Shown here in pieces: positions 1-5,787 of a DNA stretch of 6,784 bases. This DNA is from Clostridia bacterium (GTDB lineage Bacteria; Bacillota_E; RBS10-35; JAJYVN01). The stretch is taken from the NCBI GenBank assembly GCA_027335515.1, contig DAHWHT010000138.1, forward strand, positions 1 to 6,784, given 5' to 3'. The notes below the pieces were generated by a model, which saw only the letters and a list, made by a program, of their open reading frames with translations, ran no database searches and was not told where the DNA came from. The stretch's first letter is position 1, and every line of letters begins with the position of its first letter. The position numbers and the translations under genes were made by a program.

Positions 1-20
1 GCCAGTCGACAGGAACCGCA

Positions 21-57
21 GGGAGGGGCGGGGCACTGAGAGTGCCCCGCCCCTCCC
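21..57 (+). terminator. 17-bp perfect GC-rich hairpin, probable terminator of an upstream gene
   Basis: Bases 21-37 and 41-57 are exact reverse complements, with a 3-base loop (GAG at 38-40). The stem is almost all G/C. What follows is only mildly T-rich (CCCGTCTTCCGTC), so the poly-U part of a classic intrinsic terminator is weak. It most likely ends a gene lying left of the window. The next promoter begins about 110 bases further on. Because the stem is symmetric it could work on either strand. Confidence 0.7.
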
Positions 58-169
58 CCGTCTTCCGTCAAGCCTGCCGTCCAGCGCGAAACGCAGCCCG
101 CCGGCCCAGGCAAGGGGCTCGTCCCCACGCCTGGGCAAGCGGCCCCGCCCCTTACGTTTCCGCTTGGGA

Positions 170-175
170 TATAAT
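170..175 (+). promoter_or_regulatory. Sigma-A-type -10 box (TATAAT)
   Basis: A perfect TATAAT stands out in a very GC-rich background, 21 bases before the ATG of the 336-aa gene. Transcription would start near 182-184, giving a leader of about 15 bases. I see no good -35 hexamer at the usual 16-18 base spacing. A TG three bases before the box is not the exact extended -10 pattern. The placement and rarity of the motif make it a likely promoter. Confidence 0.6.
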
Positions 176-196
176 CGACTCGGGGCGGGTTGACGG

Positions 197-1207
197 ATGG
201 GTCAGCGTCGCGGTGCGTCGCGCAAATGGACGGATGAGCGCGTTAGGGCCGAGTTGTCGCGTTACGCCAACGGTGAGGGACAAATTGTCCTCGCAGCGGT
301 GGCACGAGACAACCCACAGCTATACGAGATTTGCCGCCACCATTACGGCACCTTCGTCGCCGCCGTGGAGCGGTTCGGCTTCCGTCCGGAAAGGCAGCTA
401 CGGAAGTGGGACGCCGATCGCGTGCTAGCGGAGATCCGCCAGCGACAAGCACAGGGTCAGAGTCTGCGGAGCGCCGATGTGCGCCGCTCCGACATCCCGC
501 TCTACGGGGCTGCGTGCAAGCGATTCCAGAGCTGGGGGGGCGCTCTCCAAGCCGCCGGCATCGACACCGCGGACCACAACGCGCGCGCGGAGCCCTCAGA
601 TGCAGAACTCCGCACGCAGGTCTTGGCACAGCGGGCCTCCGGATCCCCGGCGCTTCCGCCCGCTCTTGTGCGGTCGATCCGGCGTCGCTACGAGACCGTG
701 GAGCAATTCTACCAGCAGAGCGGCCTCTCTCGTCGCTGGACCCGAGACAGCATCCTTCAGGCCATCCGCGACTCGGCGCCCGCCACGGCTACGGCAACGT
801 TCATCCGTCACGAACACCCGGGCTTGTACTTCGCCGCGATCCGTGAATTCGGTCGCTGGGTGGATGCCATGGCGGCTGCCTTTCCGGGTCTCACCCCTGA
901 CCGGCCAAGGACGACCCAGAACGCACCTCGTCGGTCGCGGGTGCGCGGGCAACCTCCGTGGGCCGACGGGCACGGGCGATGGCTCCTGCCCCAGGCCAAG
1001 CTGGATGCCGCGTGGGTCTTCGTGGTCAGCACGCCGCCGGGCCGGCGCATCAGAAGCAGGGATATGGCCGAGTCCATCGGTGTCTCGATCCCAACCGCGC
1101 GGAGATTACTGGCCAGCCTGGCCAAGAGCGGGGCCGTGTCTCCCCCCTCAGACGGGACGCGGGACTACCGCCGCGCCAGCGATCCGGAAACGCCCGCGCC
1201 ACACTGA
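197..1207 (+). CDS. Multi-repeat DNA-binding protein with C-terminal winged-helix-like HTH
   Basis: This 336-aa protein contains four copies of a ~55-residue unit: about residues 11-62, 71-123, 135-178 and 181-230. Copies 1, 2 and 4 begin with a Trp (W11, W71, W181). They share the pattern RKW-x3-R/I-[VIL]..EI, a ...DxPxLY or HPGLY helix, and a final FG/FxxW..A[LM] helix with an AAG[IF] or similar end. The second is the clearest (KWDADRV ... LYGAACKRF..W..ALQAAGI). The layout matches the homing-endonuclease-associated repeat, a small helical DNA-binding unit. Residues ~283-325 look like a helix-turn-helix (RSRDMAESIGVSIPTARRLL). No LAGLIDADG or HNH catalytic motif is visible, so I infer a DNA-binding regulator or specificity protein, not a nuclease. 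The ATG has a G-rich but imperfect ribosome site (GGGGCGGG) and sits just after a TATAAT box. The target is unknown. Confidence 0.8.
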   Translation: MGQRRGASRKWTDERVRAELSRYANGEGQIVLAAVARDNPQLYEICRHHYGTFVAAVERFGFRPERQLRKWDADRVLAEIRQRQAQGQSLRSADVRRSDIPLYGAACKRFQSWGGALQAAGIDTADHNARAEPSDAELRTQVLAQRASGSPALPPALVRSIRRRYETVEQFYQQSGLSRRWTRDSILQAIRDSAPATATATFIRHEHPGLYFAAIREFGRWVDAMAAAFPGLTPDRPRTTQNAPRRSRVRGQPPWADGHGRWLLPQAKLDAAWVFVVSTPPGRRIRSRDMAESIGVSIPTARRLLASLAKSGAVSPPSDGTRDYRRASDPETPAPH

Positions 1208-1292
1208 TCACTCTGGCGCGGGGCCTTGGCCGGGCGGGAGGCGTGATAGCACAGGTCGTGCGATCGTAGGCGCGGTGAGCGGGAGGTGCGCG

Positions 1293-1613
1293 ATGCCCGA
1301 ACCGCACCGCGAGCGGAAGGACCACGGGCTGCGCTACCTCTTCGACGCGGTGCCGAATCCCTCGCCGCGCGTCTTCGGCGTGCCCTGAACGGGTCGAGGT
1401 GCTCCCGCCGGTGATTCCATTGCTGGAGAGGAGACCAAGGCGGTGGTCGCGGACGGGCTGCTGCGGGGCGTGGATGACGGCAGCATGTGGTCCCTGGAGT
1501 TCGAGATGGGGTCGCCCGACCACTGCCGCCTGATCGAGCATCACGCGGCGGTCGTGCGGGCGTATCCTGGTGCTCAGGTGGAGACGGTGGTCTTCTGGGG
1601 CCGCAGCCGCTGG
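1293..1613 (+). pseudogene. Frameshifted, truncated Rpn/YhgA-like PD-(D/E)XK nuclease (transposase-associated) gene
   Basis: The ATG at 1293 has a good ribosome site (GGGAGGTG at 1281-1288). It opens a 31-codon frame, RKDHGLRYLFDAVP...FGVP, stopped by TGA at 1386. Shifting +1 at the CCC of 1383-1385 continues it as PERVEVLPPVIPLLERRP. Returning to the first frame near 1440 gives VVADGLLRGVDDGSMWSLEFEMGSPDHCRL, then VVRAYPGAQVETVVFWG to about 1613. Joined, this has the order expected of Rpn-type proteins: an N-terminal HDxxLRxLF helix, then the nuclease core (Asp in VADGLL, Glu in LEFE), then a helix and a VxxVVxxG strand. The two shifts cancel (+1 then -1). The usual C-terminal half is missing, because a lipoprotein gene starts at 1678. 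Most likely a decayed gene. Two sequencing errors could explain the shifts but not the lost 3' end. Family assignment is from remembered pattern only. Confidence 0.55.
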
Positions 1614-1677
1614 CCGTGCGTCGCGACAAGCCACCTCAGTCGTGGCGGCCACGTGCTTTGTGCAAGGAGGCGGGACC

Positions 1678-2478
1678 ATGAAAGCACTAGGGAGTGTGCG
1701 CCTCTTAGCGACGGCAGCATTAGCCTCCGTGTTATTGTCGGCCTGCAGCGGGCGCCAAGCCGCACCGTTCCGCGCGAACGGCGGGACGGCTTCTCAATCG
1801 GCACCCGTCTCGGCGTCCAAGTCGCGAGGCTCGCGACTAACTACCGAAGGTTCCTTCAAGTCATCAGCGTCTCAGTCATCGCGCCTCTCGCCTGGCTCCA
1901 CTTCCGGATCGGTTTCCCCGCAACAACGGTCTTCCGGGGTGTCCTCGAATTCGCACACGTCCGCTTCTCCTGGATCCGCCCACGCGCGCGGGGTGGTCCC
2001 GACCCCTCTGCGAGGGTCCTGGACCTGGCGCAATGTTGAGCCACTCGTGTGTGGCACGTGCAGCTTTACGCCCCTTTCGGCGAGTCTGAGAGCGGGGACA
2101 GCATCATTGTCCTTCAAGCGAGGGTCCTCCGCCACGTTCATCGTTGGCGTTTCGGACGTGGCCGATGGACCACTGACGCTCCAGCAACCGGTGGCGCTGA
2201 CATTGGCGATTACCACGCCAAGCCGCGTCCCCCTATGGGAAGGGGCGCTTCCACCCATCAGTGGGGCTGTGGAGGGAAACGGAAGCTTTGAGGTTACTTG
2301 GAATGAGAAGAGTTCATCAGGCGCTGCCGTGGCGGATGGCTCGTATGCCGCATTAATCGTGACCCCGGTTTCCATCCGGTATTCCACCAGTAGTGGGTCC
2401 GGCACTGAAACCCTGCACGGTGCAGGCAGCAGCATCGACGGCGAGATATTTGTCCTCCCGTTTTCGATTACAGGGTAG
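1678..2478 (+). CDS. Secreted lipoprotein with Ser-rich linker and Ig-like C-terminal domain
   Basis: This 266-aa protein starts at the ATG following a textbook ribosome site (AAGGAGG at 1664-1670, 7-base spacing). Residues 1-22 are a lipoprotein signal peptide: K2 and R8, a hydrophobic stretch, then the lipobox L-S-A-C with Cys23 as the lipidated residue. Residues 24-108 are rich in Ser, Gly, Pro and Thr with no hydrophobic core. They look like a flexible linker holding the domain away from the membrane. Residues ~115-266 form a beta-rich domain with a Cys pair (VCGTC, 124-128) and the stretch SFEVTWNEKSSSGAAVADGSY (203-223). That stretch resembles the W-(D/N)-x-G-x-x-V-x-D-G-x-Y signature of FlgD-type Ig-like and BsuPI-type domains. 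The likely place is the outer face of the membrane. The partner is unknown. The linker is less GC-rich than its neighbours, which suits a Ser/Thr-rich coding stretch or a foreign origin. Confidence 0.8.
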   Translation: MKALGSVRLLATAALASVLLSACSGRQAAPFRANGGTASQSAPVSASKSRGSRLTTEGSFKSSASQSSRLSPGSTSGSVSPQQRSSGVSSNSHTSASPGSAHARGVVPTPLRGSWTWRNVEPLVCGTCSFTPLSASLRAGTASLSFKRGSSATFIVGVSDVADGPLTLQQPVALTLAITTPSRVPLWEGALPPISGAVEGNGSFEVTWNEKSSSGAAVADGSYAALIVTPVSIRYSTSSGSGTETLHGAGSSIDGEIFVLPFSITG

Positions 2479-2886
2479 TCGGTCTCCCTTGCTCAGCTTG
2501 ATGAGTGGGGGGCTATAGTGTCTGAACCCGCTTCGATCCGCGCCGCGTTGTCGGAGTGGACTCAAGTGGCCTCCCGGGCCTCCGCCAACGGGTGCGGCCT
2601 CATGGTCCAGGATGCTGGTGATGAGGCGATACACGGGCAATTCAACCTCCTGACACGGCGGTGGGTGCGCCGAAAGGACCTCTCTTCCGCACGGTCGCTG
2701 CCACACGTCAGGCGACGGCTTCAGCGGCTCGTGAGACGGCCCCCTTTTCCGCACACTGGCGGTCAGGTTGGTGAGCGGGCCTGCCCGCCTGCCCGGTCAA
2801 CCGACATGCACTTGGTTCTCCCGCTTCAAGTACCTTGTCCTGGTCGTACGCACCATCCGCAGCAAAGGCCCTCCGTAGGCAGCCCA
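2479..2886. other. 408-base stretch without a convincing gene
   Basis: This lies between the converging ends of the lipoprotein gene (+) and the methyltransferase gene (-). The long + frame crossing it (2518 onward) is mainly the antisense of the methyltransferase gene. Minus-strand frames are short and unlike known proteins, except for a short transposase-like stretch (see 2562-2649) and a fragment near 2813-2878 reading LRMVRTTRTRYLKREN then stop. I see no strong hairpin terminator for either gene. The best reading is decayed mobile DNA. Confidence 0.5.
2562..2649 (-). pseudogene. Possible remnant of an IS4-type (DDE) transposase
   Basis: On the minus strand, bases 2649-2590 read EVELPVYRLITSILDHEAAP. 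This resembles the YRLxTxxLDPxxAPAxELAxxY block that precedes the catalytic Glu helix in many IS4-family transposases. A one-base shift at the CCC (2590-2592) continues it as LAEAREAT before a stop. Nothing else of the transposase can be read with confidence on either side, and no terminal inverted repeats were found. The call rests on about 20 residues and may be chance. Confidence 0.3.
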
Positions 2887-3597
2887 TCACCCGTCCGATG
2901 GACGAGCTTGTTGGGCAGCCTGCGCAATAGCCCGTGGGCGTTCAACCACCCAGTAACCGTAGTGGATGGTCGTGTGCCAAGCCGGGATTTCCCAACCCGC
3001 TGCGTGCTGGTACGTCAGAGGCCGGAGGCCGGACGCCTCGATCGCCGCGGCTGCCTCGGAGAATGTCCAGAAGAAGATCCGGACATCAGCCTTCCCGGCA
3101 TGCCCTTTCACGGGTACCTCGATCCAGCGCTCACCGTGAAAGGGCAGTTCTGGCCTGCGCTCGTTGATCATGAAGCAGAAGCGACCGCCGAGCGCAAGGG
3201 CTGCCACCACGTTATTGATCACTTTGGTCAGGTCCTCACAGAAGTCGAAGGAGCCGCTCGCCATGATCGCGTCGAAGTGGCCGAGTTCGGCGGGCAGCGG
3301 TTGGTGGAAGTCGTGGACGAGGTAGGTGCCGGCCGGCCGGCGCTGCCGCGCCTCGTCGACCATGCGGCTGGAAATGTCGATCCCGGCCACGGCTACGTCA
3401 AGCGGCAGCCCACTCGTCAGGTGTCCCGGACCGCAGCCCAGATCAAGGAGACGGCATCCGGGACGCACGTTGTTCGCAAGGAACGCCCGCGCGGCCGGCT
3501 CGTAGTGGGCCAGAGGGGCTGCAGCGCGCTCATAAATCCCGGCGACATCGTCGTAGAGTTGCGCCACCTTGAGCTTGTCGTTCTGCCACGCGTTCAT
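2887..3597 (-). CDS. Class I SAM-dependent methyltransferase
   Basis: This 236-aa protein has the Rossmann-type methyltransferase core. Motif I is LLDLGCGPG (residues 50-58). The acidic residue ending strand 2, which binds the SAM ribose, is D74 in AGIDIS. A motif II-like acidic segment (VHDFHQPLP) and a strand-4 segment (GHFDAIMASGSFDF) follow. Length and order suit the UbiE/Methyltransf_11/25-like small-molecule methyltransferases. The acceptor cannot be told from sequence. The variable C-terminal part is rich in aromatic residues (WEIPAWHTTIHYGYW). The ATG at 3597 is set by a strong ribosome site (AGGAGGTG, about 5 bases before it). It lies 183 bases downstream of the recombinase gene on the same strand, so it could share the operon transcript or have its own promoter. 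No clear promoter was found. The protein is probably cytoplasmic, with no signal or membrane segment. Confidence 0.85.
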   Translation of the reverse strand: MNAWQNDKLKVAQLYDDVAGIYERAAAPLAHYEPAARAFLANNVRPGCRLLDLGCGPGHLTSGLPLDVAVAGIDISSRMVDEARQRRPAGTYLVHDFHQPLPAELGHFDAIMASGSFDFCEDLTKVINNVVAALALGGRFCFMINERRPELPFHGERWIEVPVKGHAGKADVRIFFWTFSEAAAAIEASGLRPLTYQHAAGWEIPAWHTTIHYGYWVVERPRAIAQAAQQARPSDG

Positions 3598-3780
3598 GCC
3601 GACACCTCCTCGCCGTGGCGTTCATCAGCCCCGCAGGGGGGGCCAGGCGATCCAAGCCCCCGGCTGTGTTGGCAGGTACTTCGTCCGCTCATGGGCTGCA
3701 CCCTGCTGGACCTACCGCATAAAGCCGCCCTCAGGGCAGGATGTGGTCGCTTCGGCACGACGTTAAGATGAATCGGTTAG

Positions 3781-4383
3781 CTACTGGCCGGCGGCCATCC
3801 GGCGGACCGTAGCCGTGCCCACACCCAGGTAGCGAGCTGCCGCTCGAAGGGAGAGTGTCCCTGCTTCCAGTCCAGCCTTCACCTCGGGCCACCGGCGCCG
3901 GACCTCGGGCCGCTCTTCGGCCTTGGGCCGCCCCAGCGTCCTGCCCTGGCGCTTCGCGCGGTCCATCCCCGCCTTGACCCGCTCGGCAATCATCGCCCGC
4001 TCCAGCCCGGCGTACGCGACCGTGATGTAGTAGAGGGCTTCCCCGAACGGGCTGGTGGTGTCCAGCCAGGGCTCCTGGTAGCTGCGCAGGCCAACCCCCC
4101 AATGCCGCAGGTCGGCCAGGGTGTTGGCTGCTTCTCTGACTGAGCGGAAGGCCCGGTCCAGCCGCCAGACAAGCACTAGGTCGATCTTGCGCCGCGATGC
4201 GTCCAGCAGGAGCCGCTTCCAGGCCGTGCGCCGGCGCAGGTCGGCGGCGCTGGCCTCGTCGGCGTACTCGGCCACGTCGGCCCAGCCGTTGCCCGCGCAG
4301 AAGTCGCGCAGTGGCAGCCGCTGGGTGTCCAGGTCCTGCCCTTTGTCGTCGGTACTTACCCGCAGATACATGGCGACGCGCAT
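3781..4383 (-). CDS. Small serine recombinase (resolvase/invertase family)
   Basis: This 200-aa protein has the usual length and order of gamma-delta resolvase or Hin-type enzymes, which cut and rejoin DNA through a Ser-DNA bond. The N-terminal motif YLRVSTDDKGQDLDTQR gives Y6, R8 and catalytic S10. R52 lies where the second active-site Arg is expected. RLDRAFR (74-80) supplies the Asp/Arg pair plus the third Arg (D76, R77, R80). Residues ~120-155 form the long dimer helix (AYAGLERAMIAERVKAGMDRAK) ending in GRTLGRPKA. Residues ~176-198 are a C-terminal HTH (LSLRAAARYLGVGTATVRRM). The active site looks complete. The ATG at 4383 follows GAGGGGAGGA and is 18 bases after the stop of the 214-aa gene, so the two are probably cotranscribed and coupled. 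It could resolve a transposon, invert a segment, or serve a mobile element. I saw no clear paired crossover sites here. Confidence 0.9.
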   Translation of the reverse strand: MRVAMYLRVSTDDKGQDLDTQRLPLRDFCAGNGWADVAEYADEASAADLRRRTAWKRLLLDASRRKIDLVLVWRLDRAFRSVREAANTLADLRHWGVGLRSYQEPWLDTTSPFGEALYYITVAYAGLERAMIAERVKAGMDRAKRQGRTLGRPKAEERPEVRRRWPEVKAGLEAGTLSLRAAARYLGVGTATVRRMAAGQ

Positions 4384-4401
4384 CGCCGCCGTCCTCCCCT
4401 C

Positions 4402-5046
4402 TCACCGCGCCAGCATCGCCACAGCGGCCAGCGCCGCTGCCTGTTGCGCCGCCGCATCGTCCCTCGCCGCCGCCAGTTGTGGCCAGCGGCCCGCAGCAGC
4501 CTGCTCCACTGCCCGATGAGCCTCTTCCCGCGCAGCCCACCGTCCCTGCTTCCTCCGGTTGGCGTCCAGGAGGTAGTCGTATGGGGTGCACTCGTGTCGC
4601 AGGTAGGCCAGGCAGGCGCGGTCGCGGGCGGCATCGGCCTGCCCCCAGGGCGCAAAGCGGTCGCCCCGCTTCCGGCCGTGGCTGCGCGCCTGGGTGTCCG
4701 CCGCGGCCTCGGCCCGGGCAAGGAGTTCGTCGGCGGTGATGTCCGGCAACGTGATACCCAAGTCGCGCCGCATGGCTGCACGCATCCGGGTGCGGATTGT
4801 TTCGGCGGCGATGTCCCCCGCCGCCGACCGCACCAAGGACCGCTCCCGCAGCGCAGCAAAGTCCGCGCGCCCCTCCGCGGCCTCCACCCGATCCGCGCGG
4901 TAGAGGTTTTGGTGTTGAGAGGGATACCCCGGGACAGGCGCAACCAGGTCTGGGTCGCCAAGCGAGTCGCGCACCATCGCGGGATACCACCCCCGTTCCC
5001 GCAACTCACGAAGATTCCAGAACGTTGCACGTTCGGCGCGTGTCAT
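4402..5046 (-). CDS. Unknown 214-aa protein with MerR/Xis-like N-terminus, cotranscribed with the recombinase
   Basis: I do not recognise a named family with confidence. Residues ~10-58 read as a small DNA-binding fold: LRELRERGWYPAMVRDSLGDPD, a loop with P-x-Y, then NLYRADRVEAAE. This pattern (RGW..x[ML][IV]..xLG.PD ... LY...RV..AE) resembles MerR/excisionase-type winged helices and short domains in other high-GC Gram-positives. The middle is helical and charged. Residues ~144-180 contain CLAYLRHECTPYDYLL and ANRRKQGRWAAREEAHRAV. The end is Ala-rich (AAAQQAAALAAVAMLAR). The ATG at 5046 is 20 bases after the DUF457 stop and follows GGGGGGCAGGAG. Its place directly upstream of a recombinase suggests an accessory or directionality role; this is inference. 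The last codons are identical in sequence to those of the upstream gene. Confidence 0.75.
   Translation of the reverse strand: MTRAERATFWNLRELRERGWYPAMVRDSLGDPDLVAPVPGYPSQHQNLYRADRVEAAEGRADFAALRERSLVRSAAGDIAAETIRTRMRAAMRRDLGITLPDITADELLARAEAAADTQARSHGRKRGDRFAPWGQADAARDRACLAYLRHECTPYDYLLDANRRKQGRWAAREEAHRAVEQAAAGRWPQLAAARDDAAAQQAAALAAVAMLAR
4407..4437. repeat. 31-base direct repeat, copy 1 (3' end of the 214-aa gene)
   Basis: Bases 4407-4437 are identical to 5072-5102, 665 bases away. On the minus strand both copies encode AALAAVAMLA as the last in-frame residues, just before one final codon and TGA. This copy ends MLAR-stop. Confidence 0.9.
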
Positions 5047-5066
5047 CTACTCCTGCCCCCCTTTTT

Positions 5067-5687
5067 TCAGTGCGCCAGCATCGCCACAGCGGCCAGCGCC
5101 GCCAGACCCGCCGCCGCGACCTCCACCAGGTGCCCGGCCGTGGACGCCTCCTTCACGCCTTTCCATGGCGCGTGGACCAAGCGTCGGCGCATCGGCCACC
5201 AAAGCATCTGCGGGGATCGGTTGGCTGTGTCCGCCACGAGGTGACTCACGTACCCGGACAAGACGGCCGCCGCGACGCTTGCCCCGGCTGCCCAGGGGTG
5301 CGGGTGCAGCCCCGCACGGGCCAGGACGGCCAGGATCCCGGCACCGGCATGCGCCCGTACCCAGGCCGACACCCCCACGGTGATGCCCCCTGCCGCTGCC
5401 CCGGCGATGGCCGCGGCACCAACGCTGTGCGTCTCGCCCCGATGCCACACCGTCCGCCCACCGAACCACCGGCGCCCGTGGGCGACAAACCCCGTCCGGT
5501 GGTTCTCCGGCCCCGTCGCCGTGGGCCAAGGCACGTACCGGCCCAGGGCGCTGTACGGGTGGTCGATGTCGGGCAGCAGGCCGGCCCCCGCACCGCAGAG
5601 GGCCAGGGGCAACACAGGTTGGTGGATGGCCGCCGCCAGCAGCGCACCGGCACTGCCGCCGATGATCGCGTGCGCCGTGCCCCTCAC
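5067..5687 (-). CDS. DUF457/YdjM-type membrane-bound predicted metal-dependent hydrolase
   Basis: This 206-aa protein shows the conserved metal-ligand pattern of the DUF457/YdjM (LexA-regulated inner-membrane) family. An early His sits in RGTAHAIIGG (H6), then LPDIDHP (D40, D42, H43), HRGETHS (H82, H87), and GYVSHLVADT (H149, D153). Between them lie hydrophobic segments (about 10-30, 89-108, 115-127 and 133-152). These and the Ala-rich C-terminus make it an integral membrane protein. The exact substrate of the family is not established. I chose the GTG at 5687, three codons after the first possible GTG (5696). It places the first His where the family has it and leaves GGGGGTGGGG at a workable ribosome-site distance; the longer start remains possible. 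It heads the probable operon with the 214-aa protein and the recombinase, and diverges from the SpoVG-family gene. Confidence 0.8.
   Translation of the reverse strand: MRGTAHAIIGGSAGALLAAAIHQPVLPLALCGAGAGLLPDIDHPYSALGRYVPWPTATGPENHRTGFVAHGRRWFGGRTVWHRGETHSVGAAAIAGAAAGGITVGVSAWVRAHAGAGILAVLARAGLHPHPWAAGASVAAAVLSGYVSHLVADTANRSPQMLWWPMRRRLVHAPWKGVKEASTAGHLVEVAAAGLAALAAVAMLAH
5072..5102. repeat. 31-base direct repeat, copy 2 (3' end of the DUF457 gene)
   Basis: This is identical to 4407-4437, at the same position relative to the stop codon and in the same frame. It gives the DUF457 protein the tail AALAAVAMLAH-stop. The sequence on either side differs, although both stops are followed within 20 bases by a G-rich ribosome site and the next ATG. 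Confidence 0.9.
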
Positions 5688-5698
5688 CGGCCCCACCC

Positions 5699-5726
5699 CC
5701 TATAGAGAGGATGGCCCACGTCAAAA
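5699..5726 (-). promoter_or_regulatory. Possible promoter of the DUF457-led operon
   Basis: On the minus strand, TTTTGA (5726-5721) and TATAGG (5704-5699) are 16 bases apart, a sensible -35/-10 pair in a GC-rich background. Transcription would begin near 5692, leaving a very short leader before the GTG at 5687. That fits poorly with a normal ribosome site, so either the pairing or the start may be wrong. Overlapping it is an inverted repeat, AAGGCC (5725-5730) and GGCCTT (5741-5746) with a 10-base gap. This could be an operator between the two divergent genes. Confidence 0.35.
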
Positions 5727-5787
5727 GGCCGCCCGCGCGTGGCCTTGCGGGGGGCGGGATTCTAGGGGTGGAAGGGGGGAACCGCGA

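Noticed and set aside
1050..1679. Minus-strand frame of 209 codons
   Set aside because: No recognisable domain and low-complexity composition. It covers the 3' end of the repeat protein and the Rpn-like pseudogene.
2518..3771. Long + strand frame of 417 codons
   Set aside because: It is mostly antisense to the methyltransferase gene, which has clear SAM-binding motifs and a strong ribosome site. High GC makes long antisense frames common.
3731..4990. Minus-strand frame of 419 codons over the recombinase and 214-aa genes
   Set aside because: Its product is Gly/Arg/Ala-rich noise. The overlapping frames carry the recombinase active site and the ribosome sites.
5688..5696. GTG at 5696 as start of the DUF457 gene
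   Set aside because: Its G-rich ribosome site would directly abut the codon. The GTG three codons later fits both ribosome-site spacing and the family N-terminus better, although the longer start is not excluded.
4797..5705. + strand frame of 302 codons
   Set aside because: Pro/Arg-rich antisense shadow of the DUF457 gene, whose metal-ligand pattern is in the correct frame on the other strand.
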